From the NCBI RefSeq assembly GCF_904067045.1, contig NZ_CAJFDC010000007.1, positions 248,001-312,000 of the forward strand: 64,000 nt of DNA, given 5' to 3'. Source of the DNA: Pseudomonas sp. FEN. Lineage in GTDB: Bacteria > Pseudomonadota > Gammaproteobacteria > Pseudomonadales > Pseudomonadaceae. The translations under genes and the position numbers were made by a program. The notes beneath the pieces are model-generated. The model did no database searches and was not told the DNA's origin. It worked only from the letters and a program-made list of their open reading frames with translations. Each line of letters begins with the position of its first letter. The first letter of the stretch is position 1. This document shows, piece after piece, positions 18,708 through 27,906 of the stretch.

Positions 18708-19660
18708 CACTTTCCCTCTTCTTGTTCTGTCAGGGCCTGCACGTGGACGCCGCTTTCAAGCCGCGCCAACTGCGCCCTGTCGCTGATGCCGAAACCGATC
18801 TGGGTCACCGCCTGGGCGGCAATCGCGGTGGCGGTGCGCAGGGTCTGCTCGGCGGAGTGCCCGCTGAGCAGCCCGTGCAGCATGCCCGCCAACAGCGAAT
18901 CGCCGGCGCCAACCGTGCTGGCGACTTTCACTTTCGGCGGCAAGGCCTGCAAAGACAACGCGCTGGAAAACCAGTTCACCCCTTCGGCACCATGGGAAAT
19001 CACCACGTGCTCGATCCCCTGGGCATGCAGCCGCGCGGCGATTTCGGCTTGGTCGCGCAAGGCGCTCGCGGGCATCTGCAAGGCCTCGGCGAGCTCCTCG
19101 CCGTTGGGTTTGATCAGCCAGGGCGCCGCCACGAGACCCGCACGCAACGCCTCGCCGCTGGTATCCAGGGCGACTTTCAGACCGAGGTGTTTCAAGCGCA
19201 GCAGCAGCGCTTGCAACCACTCGCAACTCACCCCTTGCGGCAGGCTGCCGGCCACTACCACGGCGTCGTGTCCCGGGGCGATCAGCTCGAGTTTGTCCAG
19301 CAGGGCTTGCCGCGCCTGTTCGCTGACCAGGGGCCCCGGGCCATTGACATCGGTGATCCGCCCATCATGCTCGGCCAGCTTGATATTGCTGCGGGTTTCC
19401 CCCGGCACCCGGACAAAGGCATCGACAAAGCCACGCCGCGCCATCAGTGCCTCGAACGCTTGCGGATTGCTGTCGCCGAGAAAGCCGCCCACGGTCAGTT
19501 GATGCCCCAGGTCAGCCAGCACCTGGGCCACATTCAGGCCTTTGCCGGCGGCGTGAGTGTGCATCGCTTCGCTACGGTTGACCTGGCCCGGCTCCAGCCG
19601 CGCCAACTGCACGGTCAGGTCCAGCGCCGGGTTCAGGGTCAGGGTCAGGATCCGCGCCAT
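18707..19660 (-). CDS. fruK: 1-Phosphofructokinase
   Basis: Cytoplasmic PfkB-family kinase, 317 aa, that converts fructose 1-phosphate to fructose 1,6-bisphosphate. PfkB signatures are present: the N-terminal AAGKGLNVAQVLADLG motif and the C-terminal GAGDSLLAGMLHG motif with the catalytic Asp and anion hole. It begins on the last base of fruB (TAATG) and its TGA overlaps the fruA start, so all three PTS genes are translated as a coupled unit. The product fructose 1-phosphate substrate is also the effector of the Cra regulator encoded upstream. Confidence 0.95.
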   Translation of the reverse strand: MARILTLTLNPALDLTVQLARLEPGQVNRSEAMHTHAAGKGLNVAQVLADLGHQLTVGGFLGDSNPQAFEALMARRGFVDAFVRVPGETRSNIKLAEHDGRITDVNGPGPLVSEQARQALLDKLELIAPGHDAVVVAGSLPQGVSCEWLQALLLRLKHLGLKVALDTSGEALRAGLVAAPWLIKPNGEELAEALQMPASALRDQAEIAARLHAQGIEHVVISHGAEGVNWFSSALSLQALPPKVKVASTVGAGDSLLAGMLHGLLSGHSAEQTLRTATAIAAQAVTQIGFGISDRAQLARLESGVHVQALTEQEEGK

Positions 19661-22521
19661 TACAAAGCCTCCACGAGGGCACGCACTTCATCGCCGCTGC
19701 CCACCACCAAGGCAGCCTGGGCCAGCGCTTGTGCCTGGGGCAGATTCAGCTCGCGCACCCGCGCCTTGACCTCGGGAATGCTGCGCGCCGAAACGCTCAA
19801 TTCATCCACGCCCAACCCCACCAGCACCGGCACCGCCAAGGGGTCCGCCGCCAACTCGCCGCACACGCCGACCCATTTGCCATGGGCATGGGCCGCGCGC
19901 ACCGTGATATCGATCAGTTGCAGCACCGCCGGGTGCAGGCCATCGGCCTGGGCCGAAAGAGTCGGATGACCACGGTCGATGGCCAGGGTGTATTGGGTCA
20001 GGTCGTTGGTGCCAACGCTGAAGAAATCCACTTCCTTGGCCAGCACCGGTGCCAGCAGCGCCGCCGAAGGCACCTCGATCATGATCCCCAGTTGCAGGTC
20101 GGCCACCGGGATTTCCTGGCGCAGACGCTCGGTCATGTCACGGGCCTGGCGCCACTCGGCGACGCTGCCGACCATCGGGAACATGATCCGCAATGGACGG
20201 TTGTCGGCGGCACGAAGCAAGGCGCGCAACTGCCCTTCCATGATCTGCGGGCGTTGCAGGGTCAGGCGAATGCCGCGGACACCGAGGAAGGGGTTTTCCT
20301 CCTTGGCGATCGGCCAGTAAGGCAGCGGTTTGTCGCCGCCCACATCGAGGGTCCGCACCACCAGCGGACGCCCCGCCAAGCCATCGAACACGCGACGGTA
20401 TTCGGCTTCCTGGGTCGCCTCGTCCGGTGCCTGTTGATGAGCCATGAAGATCAGTTCGGTGCGCAGCAGGCCAATGCCCTCGGCGCCCTGCTCCACCGCG
20501 CTGGCGACGCCGGCGCTTTCGCCGATATTGGCGAAGACTTCAACTGCGTGACCATCGCGGGTCAGCGCCAATTCGTGACGTTGCTCCGAGGCCAGGCGCA
20601 GACGCTGTTCGCGGGTGTCACGTTCCTGCCGGGCACGCTGCAAGGTCGCCGCATCCGGCGACACATGCAGGCGACCGCGCTGCCCGTCGATCAGCAAGGA
20701 AGTGCCAGGGGCCAGCAGCAACACCGCCTCGCCAGCCCCGACCAGGGCCGGAATACCCAGGGCCCGCGCCACGATCGCACTGTGGGCCGTGGCCCCGCCG
20801 CGCGCGGTGAGAATCCCGGCGACCCGCGCCGGATCCAGCCGCGCCACGTCCGAAGGACCGACTTCATCCATCACCAGCACATAAGGCTGATCGGGTTCGG
20901 CCAGGGTTTCGACGCCGCACAGTTGCGCCAGCACGCGCCGGCCGACATCCCGCAGATCCGCCGCGCGCTCGGCCAGCAAGGCATCCTGCAACGCCTCCTG
21001 CTGTCGGGCCGCCGCCTCGATCACCGCCATCCAGCCGGCCTCGGCGCTTTCGCCCTGCTTGAGACGGGCTTCGACGTCATCACTCAGCTCCGGATCGTCG
21101 AGCATTTCCTGGTGGGTGATGAAGATTTCCCGGATCGCCTTGGCCTTGCTGCGCTGGATCAGGCCTTCGATATCCTGGCGCACCAGATCCAGGGCCTGTT
21201 GCAAGCGCTGGCGCTCGACCAGCGCCGACTCACCGCGCAGCGGGTAATCGAACTGTGCCAGCACCTGGACATGCGCCGGGCCGATAGCGATCCCCGGCGC
21301 GGCGGCGATGGCCTGGAGCTGGCTGCCGGCACTCGGGGCAAGCAACGGCACCAGCACTTCCGCCACCACCGGGGCCGCGGCGCTGACCGCCGGCAACGGC
21401 TCGATTTCCTCGCCGAGCCCCTCCGCCACCGCCGCCAGGAGCGCGGGCAAGGCATCCGCGGCGATGCTCGGTTCAGCAATGAATTCGAGTACCTGGGCAC
21501 GCCGCGCGCCGAGGCTGAGCAACTTGCTCAGGCTTTTCACCGACACCGCGCCGCCCGCGCCATCGACGATACGCACGCGAATATCGCCGTCGAAATTTTT
21601 CGCCAACTGCGCCAGGATTTTCGCCGGCCGGGCATGCAAACCATGGGCATTGGCCAAGGCGATGCGCGCGCTCGGCCAATCGGCCGGCAGCTCACCGCCA
21701 AGGACTTCAAGCACCGCGCGACTGCTGGTGGCACGCCCCAGCTCCTGGCCACGGCCTTCGATCAGCAGCGCGCACAGGCGTTCGAGCAGGGCCTGGTGGG
21801 CTTCGCCGAGACTGGCCAGGCAGAACAGACCGCTGAGGGGCTGGCCGAGATAGCGAATCGGTTTGTTCGGGGTGACGAAGGCCAGGCCCGGACGCTTGAC
21901 CGTCTGCTCACTGTGCAGCCACCACAAGCCGTCGCCCAAGGGCAAGGCTTCAACCTGCTGCAACACGGCGGCGAAACCATTGCTGACGCAATCGGCCTGA
22001 CGCAACAGACGCGCGCCGCGCCAGACCAGTTCCTCGAAATCTTCAGCGGCCACGCCCAGGCCGATCATCTGTGCATCCAGCGCCAGCTCCTGCGGCGCGC
22101 CCTGCAGCAGCTTCAACAGCGCTTCGGCGGAACTGGCACGACGCAGGGCCTGGCCCAGATCGGTTTCGCCAAGGGCCCGGGTCAGCAGTTGCAGCAGGCG
22201 CAAGTGTTCGTCGGAACGTGCCGCGATACCGATGGCCAGGTAGACGATCTGGCCGTCGCCCCAGTCCACGCCCTCGGGAAACTGCAGCAGGCGCACCCCG
22301 GTGGCGAACACCTGGTCGCGGGTTTCCGGCGTACCGTGGGGAATCGCAATGCCTTGGCCGAGAAAGGTCGAGCCCTGAGTTTCACGAGCCTGCAAACCCG
22401 CCAGGTAACCCTCGGCCACCAGGCCATCGGCCACCAGTTTGTTCGCGAGCAGTTGCAGGGCCGCAGACTTGTCCACGGCCGACTGGCCCATGGAAATCTG
22501 CTCTACGGTGAGCTCGAGCAT
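19660..22521 (-). CDS. fruB: Fructose PTS multiphosphoryl transfer protein (EIIA-HPr-EI)
   Basis: Soluble phosphocarrier of 953 aa that moves phosphate from PEP to FruA. Three modules follow in order. EIIA-Fru spans about 1-145 with the phospho-His in IPHGTPE. HPr spans about 285-370 with NAHGLHARPA. Enzyme I fills the rest, with the phospho-His in GGATAHSAIVARA, the PEP-site Cys in GVCGELAADP and Arg/Glu motifs (GLLRTELIFM). All active-site histidines are present. The start ATG at 22521 gives the normal N-terminus (MLELTVEQI). A Cra-type operator lies 138 bp upstream, so fructose induces the operon by releasing Cra. Confidence 0.95.
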   Translation of the reverse strand: MLELTVEQISMGQSAVDKSAALQLLANKLVADGLVAEGYLAGLQARETQGSTFLGQGIAIPHGTPETRDQVFATGVRLLQFPEGVDWGDGQIVYLAIGIAARSDEHLRLLQLLTRALGETDLGQALRRASSAEALLKLLQGAPQELALDAQMIGLGVAAEDFEELVWRGARLLRQADCVSNGFAAVLQQVEALPLGDGLWWLHSEQTVKRPGLAFVTPNKPIRYLGQPLSGLFCLASLGEAHQALLERLCALLIEGRGQELGRATSSRAVLEVLGGELPADWPSARIALANAHGLHARPAKILAQLAKNFDGDIRVRIVDGAGGAVSVKSLSKLLSLGARRAQVLEFIAEPSIAADALPALLAAVAEGLGEEIEPLPAVSAAAPVVAEVLVPLLAPSAGSQLQAIAAAPGIAIGPAHVQVLAQFDYPLRGESALVERQRLQQALDLVRQDIEGLIQRSKAKAIREIFITHQEMLDDPELSDDVEARLKQGESAEAGWMAVIEAAARQQEALQDALLAERAADLRDVGRRVLAQLCGVETLAEPDQPYVLVMDEVGPSDVARLDPARVAGILTARGGATAHSAIVARALGIPALVGAGEAVLLLAPGTSLLIDGQRGRLHVSPDAATLQRARQERDTREQRLRLASEQRHELALTRDGHAVEVFANIGESAGVASAVEQGAEGIGLLRTELIFMAHQQAPDEATQEAEYRRVFDGLAGRPLVVRTLDVGGDKPLPYWPIAKEENPFLGVRGIRLTLQRPQIMEGQLRALLRAADNRPLRIMFPMVGSVAEWRQARDMTERLRQEIPVADLQLGIMIEVPSAALLAPVLAKEVDFFSVGTNDLTQYTLAIDRGHPTLSAQADGLHPAVLQLIDITVRAAHAHGKWVGVCGELAADPLAVPVLVGLGVDELSVSARSIPEVKARVRELNLPQAQALAQAALVVGSGDEVRALVEAL

Positions 22522-22921
22522 GCCTTTCTCCTATTCAGCGTCAGCTGGACGCTAGGTATTGTTTTGAATGAATCAGCTTAGGCGGATGGCCCGAACAATG
22601 TGCAACGGTCTTTCGGCAGGACCGTGACACGGGCCGAATATCGCAAAAATACGCCTGCTGAAACGTTTAATCTAGAGTGTTCGACACGTTACTCGATTAT
22701 CGTCCGCCATTGAAGCCCCGCAGCACCGGCAAAACACAAGGGTAAACCAGGCGTCGACGCGGCATTCGAAGATCTCAAGTCTTCCACATCGGGATTGCGT
22801 AGACCCCACGACTGAAATTCCGTCGTCTTTTGACAACAGGACGACGAAGGTCGGCTGCTGGAATAGGATACGATCAGCGAAAATGCGGACATGATCCGCA
22901 ACAAAATAAGGAATTCCCCGC
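22522..22921. other. 400-bp divergent spacer between fruB and the fru regulator gene
   Basis: Contains the Cra-like operator at 22659-22670 and an inverted repeat GTCGTC-N12-GACGAC (about 22823-22846) of unknown role. I see no convincing sigma70 pair and no gene; the small minus-strand frames here have no ribosome binding site. Confidence 0.5.
22659..22670 (-). promoter_or_regulatory. Cra (FruR) operator upstream of fruB
   Basis: On the minus strand the sequence is TTAAACGTTTCA, which is the operator I recall for Cra at PfruB of P. putida, and fits the enterobacterial consensus TGAAwCGnTT. It lies between fruB and the divergent regulator gene. Confidence 0.82.
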
Positions 22922-23917
22922 TTGAAACTCAGTGATATCGCCCAACTGGCCGGTGTGTCGGTTACCACCGCCAGCTACGTGATCAACGGCAAGGCCGAGC
23001 AACAACGTATCAGCAGCAGCACCGTGGAACGGGTGCGGGCCGTGGTCGAACAGCATGGCTTCACGCCCAACCCGCAGGCCGCCGGGCTGCGCAGTCGGAA
23101 TACGCGCACCCTGGGGTTCATTCTGCCGGACCTGGAAAACCCCAGTTACGCGCGCATTGCCAAGCTGCTGGAGCAAGGTGCCCGCGCCCGTGGCTATCAG
23201 TTGCTGATCGCCAGCTCCGACGACGCTCCCGACAGCGAGCGGCAATTGCTGCAACTGTTCCGCGCGCGGCGCTGCGATGCGCTGTTTGTCGCCAGTTGCC
23301 TGCCAGCCGATGATGACAGCTATCGCCAGTTGCAAGCGCGGGGTATACCGGTGATTGCCATCGACCGGGAAATGGAACCGGCGCACTTTTGCTCGGTGGT
23401 CAGTGATGACCGTCAGGCCAGCCTGCAACTGACCCGCAGCCTGCTGCAACCCTTGCCACGGCATATCGCCCTGATCGGCGCCCGCTCCGAGTTGAGCATC
23501 AGCCGCCAGCGCGCCGCCGGTTTCCAGGAGGCCTTGAAGGGCTTCAAGGGCGAGGTCCTGATTGAACATGGCGAGGCGTTCAGCCGCGAATGCGGGCGCC
23601 AGTTGATGGACGACCTGGTCAAGCGCCTCGGCCATCTGCCGGATGCCCTGGTCACCACCTCCTACGTCCTGTTGCAAGGCGTGTTCGATGCCCTGCACGA
23701 TCACCCGCTGCAACCGCAGCCCCTGCGCCTGGGCACCTTCGGCGATACTCAACTGCTGGACTTCCTGCCCTTGCCGGTCAACGCCATGGCCCAACAGCAT
23801 CGACTGATTGCCGAAAAGGCCCTGGAACTGGCCCTGGCCGCCATCGAGGAAAAGGATTACCAGCCGGGCGTCCAGGCGATTGCCCGGACCTTCAAGCAGC
23901 GAATCCACGAGGCCTGA
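22922..23917 (+). CDS. fruR: LacI-family fructose operon regulator Cra/FruR
   Basis: Transcription regulator, 331 aa. The N-terminal LacI helix-turn-helix is clear (KLSDIAQLAGVSVTTASYVI, then the hinge), followed by a periplasmic-binding-protein-like effector domain (TLGFILPDLENPSYARI; IPVIAIDREM). Start is TTG at 22922, with AAGGAA nine bases upstream; no ATG is available at the family start. It is divergent from fruBKA and should bind the operator between them, released by fructose 1-phosphate as shown for P. putida Cra. It ends two bases before the TatD-type gene and may be co-transcribed with it. Confidence 0.92.
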   Translation: MKLSDIAQLAGVSVTTASYVINGKAEQQRISSSTVERVRAVVEQHGFTPNPQAAGLRSRNTRTLGFILPDLENPSYARIAKLLEQGARARGYQLLIASSDDAPDSERQLLQLFRARRCDALFVASCLPADDDSYRQLQARGIPVIAIDREMEPAHFCSVVSDDRQASLQLTRSLLQPLPRHIALIGARSELSISRQRAAGFQEALKGFKGEVLIEHGEAFSRECGRQLMDDLVKRLGHLPDALVTTSYVLLQGVFDALHDHPLQPQPLRLGTFGDTQLLDFLPLPVNAMAQQHRLIAEKALELALAAIEEKDYQPGVQAIARTFKQRIHEA

Positions 23918-23919
23918 AG

Positions 23920-24711
23920 GTGGAGCTGATCGACACCCACACCCACCTCGACTTTGTCGATTTCGACGCCGATCGCCACGCGGTCCTCGAACGCAGCCGT
24001 GCCCTGGGTGTCGGACGGATGGTGGTGCTGGGGGTTTATCAGAAGAATTGGCAGCGGCTCTGGGACCTGACGCAAAGCGATCCGTGGCTGTATGCCGCGT
24101 TCGGCCTGCACCCGGTGTACCTGGACGAGCATCGCCCGGCCGACCTCAACGAACTGGGCGACTGGCTGAGCCGTTGCGCCGGTCATCCGCAGCTGTGCGC
24201 GGTGGGAGAATTCGGCCTGGATTATTTTCTGCCGCAGCTGGATCGCCAACGCCAGCAAGCGCTGTTCGAAGCCCAGCTGAAACTGGCGGCCGACTTCGCC
24301 CTGCCGGCGCTGCTGCATGTGCGCCGAAGCCACGCGGCGACCATTGCCACCCTCAAGCGCTTTCGCCTGGCCCGCGGCGGCATCATCCATGCCTTCGCCG
24401 GTAGTCGCGAGGAAGCCAGGGAATACCTCAAGCTGGGCTTCAAGCTGGGCCTGGGCGGTGCCGGCACCTGGCCGCAAGCCTTGCGCCTGAGCAAGGTCAT
24501 CGCCGACCTGCCGCTGGACAGCGTGGTGCTGGAAACCGATTCGCCGGACATGGCGCCGGTGATGTTCGCCGGCCAGCGTAACAGCCCCGAGCACTTGCCG
24601 GCGATTTGCGCGGCCCTGGCCGGCCTGATGAGCGTGAGCCCGGAAACCCTGGCGAACGCCAGTACGACTAATGCTTGCGCACTCTTTAACTGGTCGCCGG
24701 TTGCGGCCTGA
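23920..24711 (+). CDS. TatD-family metal-dependent hydrolase
   Basis: Cytoplasmic TIM-barrel hydrolase of 263 aa, related to the TatD DNases and YcfH/YjjV proteins. Metal ligands are seen as ELIDTHTHLDF at the start, the Glu in VGEFGLDYF, the His in LLHVRRSH and IIHAFAGS, and the final Asp in ETDSPDMAP. GTG at 23920 is the sensible start: it places the first metal motif at residues 2-9, as in the family. It follows the fru regulator by two bases, as in several pseudomonads. Known relatives act on DNA ends or D-aminoacyl-tRNA; the substrate here is not known. Confidence 0.88.
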   Translation: MELIDTHTHLDFVDFDADRHAVLERSRALGVGRMVVLGVYQKNWQRLWDLTQSDPWLYAAFGLHPVYLDEHRPADLNELGDWLSRCAGHPQLCAVGEFGLDYFLPQLDRQRQQALFEAQLKLAADFALPALLHVRRSHAATIATLKRFRLARGGIIHAFAGSREEAREYLKLGFKLGLGGAGTWPQALRLSKVIADLPLDSVVLETDSPDMAPVMFAGQRNSPEHLPAICAALAGLMSVSPETLANASTTNACALFNWSPVAA

Positions 24712-24729
24712 ACGCCGGCAAGCCCCGCT

Positions 24730-26760
24730 TCAGACCCTGAACGCGCCGATCAATTGCTTGAGCTCCACCACCTGCACCGAGAGCAGGCGACTGGCGCTTT
24801 CGGTCTGGTGCGCGCCCTCGGCCGTCCGTTCGCCAGCCCGGTTGATCTCGACGATATTCTGGTCAATATCGTGGGCCACGGCGGTTTGCTGCTCGACGGC
24901 GGCGGCGATCTGCTGGTTCTGATCGACGATCAGGCCCACCGCGCCGAGGATATTTTCCAGCGCCTGCTGGACTTTTTCCGACTGGCTCACCGTACTGCTG
25001 GCCATCCCATGACTGATGCCCATGGCTTTCACCGCCGCGCCCACGCCGCCGTGGAGTCGGCTGATCATCTGCTCGATTTCCTCGGTCGACTGCTGGGTGC
25101 GCTTGGCCAGGGTACGCACCTCATCGGCCACCACCGCAAAGCCCCGCCCCTGTTCACCGGCACGGGCCGCCTCGATGGCGGCGTTGAGGGCCAGCAGGTT
25201 GGTCTGCTCGGCGATGCTCTTGATCACTTCCAGGACCCGGCTGATGGACTGGCTATCGGTGGCCAGTTGATTGATGACCCGTACCGACTGATCGATCTCG
25301 CCGGCCAATTGCGCGATGCTGTTCTGTTGCGATTCGACCAGGCCACGGCCGCTGAGGGTTTCGCCGTTGACGCTGTGGGCGCTGCTGACCGCGGCCGCCG
25401 CACTGCGGGCCACCTCCTGGGCGGTGGCCGACATCTGGTTCATGGCGGTCGCCACCTGCTCGATCTGGCTGCGCTGGCCGGCCACCGCCTGGTTGCTGCG
25501 GGCCGACACCGACTCGACCTGCCCGGCCTGGCGCTCGACCTCAGTGACGGTCTGCCCGACCCGTTCGATCAGGTCATGGATTTTCGCCACGGTACCATTG
25601 AACACATCCCCCAGTTCGCCCAGCTCATCGCGGCTATGGGCAATGAAATTGACCGTCATGTCGCCGGCCGCCACCTTGTTCATCATTTCCCCCAGGCGCC
25701 GCAGGGTCGTCCGGGTCGAGGCGTAGAAACCGCCATACAAGTAGACGATGGAAAAGAACACCGCCGCCAGCGCGAGCACCAGCCACAGCATGTGCAGGCG
25801 ATTCTGCGCCAGGCGCTGTTCGAGCTCCTGGCCGAGATAGGCCAGGGTCGCATCGTTGAGCTGGTAGGTTTGCGCCATCAATGCGCTGACCTGATCGTAG
25901 AACGCCGGCCACGGTGCCTCGAGGGTTTCGGCCATGACCACTTGCTCTTCGAACAACTCGCTGCCTTTTTTCAACGATGCCTTGCTGGTGGCGGCCAGCG
26001 TGTCCAGGGCGGCGTGGGCATTTTTACTGGTACCCAGGGCATCCTGGAGTTTCAGGGCGTACTCGGCCTGTAATTTCTCGATCTGCTGCAACAGTTCGTC
26101 GAAACGCGTGCTCGACGCCGAATTGAGAAAACCCTGGCCCAGGGAATAAGCGCCAATGGAGCGACCTTCGCCAAGAATCTGCGTCACTTGCGGTGTCACA
26201 CCGGTGACCAGCTCACTCAACTGCCGCAGATCGCTCTGGTTATCGCGGCTGAGCCCCGCCTGACTGGCGACGATCTGGCTGAATATCTGCGCCTTGGCGA
26301 GCAGCTTGGTGATCAGCGCGCTTTTGCTTAGCAAGGAGGTTTCGGCCTGCTGGGCCTTGAAGGCAGCGATCATTTCATCGCGCTTGGCGTTGAAGGCCTC
26401 GACCTGTTCCGCGTCGAGCGTCACTGGCGCCAGGCCTTGCAAACGGGCCAGGAGATTTTGCTCCAGGACGTGGATCTTGCCCTCCAGATCCCCCGCCTTG
26501 CCGGATTGACCGAGCACCGCGTCGATCTGTACCTGGTTGTTCAGGGTTTCCAGATCACCTCGCAGGGTCAGGCTGGCGCCGAGCAGGTCGAGGCTTTGCA
26601 GCTCGATCTGGGTGCCGGAGAATTCGCGATAGGAATCGCGCACCAGGTAGAAGTTGGTCACCAGCATCGGCACAAAGAACAGCACGCTGATCAGGCTGAA
26701 CTTCATCCCGAAGCTCAGGCGGTTCATCAGGGCGACGGCGGGATATAGCAAGCTCTTCAC
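24730..26760 (-). CDS. Methyl-accepting chemotaxis protein
   Basis: Chemoreceptor of 676 aa in the inner membrane. TM1 is near residues 19-40 (FSLISVLFFVPMLVTNFYLV), a periplasmic sensor of about 260 residues follows, TM2 is LWLVLALAAVFFSIVYLYGG, then a HAMP domain and a cytoplasmic signalling hairpin with NLLALNAAIEAARAGEQGRG. The C-terminus has no NWxxF pentapeptide. GTG at 26760 is preceded by GGGAG and is favoured over the upstream in-frame ATG, which precedes a non-family stretch. The sensor type is not one I can name, so the ligand is unknown. The PAO1 gene beside ampE is also a chemotaxis transducer (recalled). Confidence 0.92.
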   Translation of the reverse strand: MKSLLYPAVALMNRLSFGMKFSLISVLFFVPMLVTNFYLVRDSYREFSGTQIELQSLDLLGASLTLRGDLETLNNQVQIDAVLGQSGKAGDLEGKIHVLEQNLLARLQGLAPVTLDAEQVEAFNAKRDEMIAAFKAQQAETSLLSKSALITKLLAKAQIFSQIVASQAGLSRDNQSDLRQLSELVTGVTPQVTQILGEGRSIGAYSLGQGFLNSASSTRFDELLQQIEKLQAEYALKLQDALGTSKNAHAALDTLAATSKASLKKGSELFEEQVVMAETLEAPWPAFYDQVSALMAQTYQLNDATLAYLGQELEQRLAQNRLHMLWLVLALAAVFFSIVYLYGGFYASTRTTLRRLGEMMNKVAAGDMTVNFIAHSRDELGELGDVFNGTVAKIHDLIERVGQTVTEVERQAGQVESVSARSNQAVAGQRSQIEQVATAMNQMSATAQEVARSAAAAVSSAHSVNGETLSGRGLVESQQNSIAQLAGEIDQSVRVINQLATDSQSISRVLEVIKSIAEQTNLLALNAAIEAARAGEQGRGFAVVADEVRTLAKRTQQSTEEIEQMISRLHGGVGAAVKAMGISHGMASSTVSQSEKVQQALENILGAVGLIVDQNQQIAAAVEQQTAVAHDIDQNIVEINRAGERTAEGAHQTESASRLLSVQVVELKQLIGAFRV

Positions 26761-27069
26761 TGGAATGCTCCCTTTCGTATTATTTTTATAGTGGCAGGCA
26801 CGGCAAGGCATAAAGCCAGTATCCGCAGCTACTGCCTGTATAACTTAATTTGAAAGAGAGTTTTGTAACTTAAGGTTAATGCCGCTTCGCCCGCGGTGGC
26901 CGCCTGACCGAGTGCGTTGGATTGACTTTGAAAGCACCGCGAAACCTGTAGCCAGCTTGCTGGCGATGGGGTGTCAGCCTTGCATCGCCTGATCGACCGC
27001 TATCGCCAGCAAGCTGGCTCCTACATTAGATTCCGCGGTGTTTGGGGGGAGCAGTGCGCGCCCCGGGAG
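26761..27069. other. 309-bp spacer between the chemoreceptor and ampE; REP pair
   Basis: Promoter-side DNA of the chemoreceptor (AT-rich at 26840-26880) and a facing pair of REP elements (26946-27026). No gene supported. Confidence 0.5.
26946..27026. repeat. Facing pair of REP elements (REPIN-like)
   Basis: TGTAGCCAGCTTGCTGGCGATGG at the left and its reverse complement-like CGCCAGCAAGCTGGCTCCTAC at the right, about 35 bp apart. Each has a CCAGCaagCTGG hairpin. (Cores quoted in part.). Confidence 0.85.
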
Positions 27070-27906
27070 TCAGATCAGTACGGTCCAGAGAGCAAACCCG
27101 GCATACCAGAGCACCGCCGCGCGCAGCAGCAACTCCCACAGGCTGTCCAGGCTGGCGACGCCATCGGCGCCCACCACCGGCGCCGGGATTTCCCCGGCGA
27201 CGCGCCCGACTTTCTCGATCAATTGCCGCGCGGTGATGTCCCAGTTGAGCAACTCATGCAGCATCACCCGGCTGACTCCGACAAAGTTGCCCACCAGGGC
27301 CAGGCTGGCCGCCAGCAGGCGCACCGGCAACCAGTCGAAGGCGTGCCGCAGCAAGGTGGCGCGCTCCACCAGCGCCGGGCTCTGGCCATGCTGCACCGCC
27401 AGTGCCAGCAACCGATAACTCAACGCCGCCACCGGACCCAGCAGGAAATACCAGAAAATCACCACGAAGAAACTCTGGTAGGCCTGCCACAACAGATAGC
27501 CCTGGACCCGCTCCAGCAACTCGTCGCCGTTGTCGGCACACACATCCAGGTCACGCTTGGCCACATGCACGGCCGCCTGCACATCCTCCCGCCGCCAGGC
27601 ATCGCGAAAGGGGCCGAGGGCCGCCAGCAAATCCCCACGCCCCAGGCTGTAGATAACCACCAGCAGGTGCACCGGCAGAGCCAGCAAGCCATACGCCAGC
27701 GGTTGCAGGACCATCAACAGCAGACCGAGCACGGCCACCGGCAACAGCACCAGCAGGATCAGCACCAGCCAGGGACGCCCAGCCGTCCGTGGCCCGGCTT
27801 CCAGCCTGGCCAGCTCCCGCAGCCAAGGGCCGTCACGCTGGACACGCTGGCGCAAGGCCGAGAACTTTTCGATCCAGACCGCCAGCAGCAACACCAGAAA
27901 ACTCAT
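27070..27906 (-). CDS. ampE: AmpE: inner-membrane regulatory signalling modulator
   Basis: Integral membrane protein, 278 aa, that accompanies AmpD in beta-lactamase regulation and cell-wall recycling. It begins MSFLVLLLAVWIEKFS and has about four membrane segments (PWLVLILLVLLPVAVLGLLL; FFVVIFWYFLLGPVAALSY; LLLRAAVLWYAGFALWTVL). It is related to the CobD/CbiB fold. Its ATG overlaps the ampD stop (ATGA), so it is the second gene of an ampDE operon. I cut the longer frame back to ATG 27906 for that reason. Its precise molecular role is unresolved in the family. Confidence 0.92.
   Translation of the reverse strand: MSFLVLLLAVWIEKFSALRQRVQRDGPWLRELARLEAGPRTAGRPWLVLILLVLLPVAVLGLLLMVLQPLAYGLLALPVHLLVVIYSLGRGDLLAALGPFRDAWRREDVQAAVHVAKRDLDVCADNGDELLERVQGYLLWQAYQSFFVVIFWYFLLGPVAALSYRLLALAVQHGQSPALVERATLLRHAFDWLPVRLLAASLALVGNFVGVSRVMLHELLNWDITARQLIEKVGRVAGEIPAPVVGADGVASLDSLWELLLRAAVLWYAGFALWTVLI

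Noticed and set aside
19729..22581. A 950-codon plus-strand open frame opposite fruB
   Set aside because: It mirrors the high-GC codon bias of fruB; no ribosome binding site, low-complexity His/Gln/Arg-rich translation. The minus-strand EIIA-HPr-EI is unmistakable.
26946..27026. Repeats resembling a short CRISPR
   Set aside because: They are inverted REP pairs, not regularly spaced direct repeats, and no cas gene is present.
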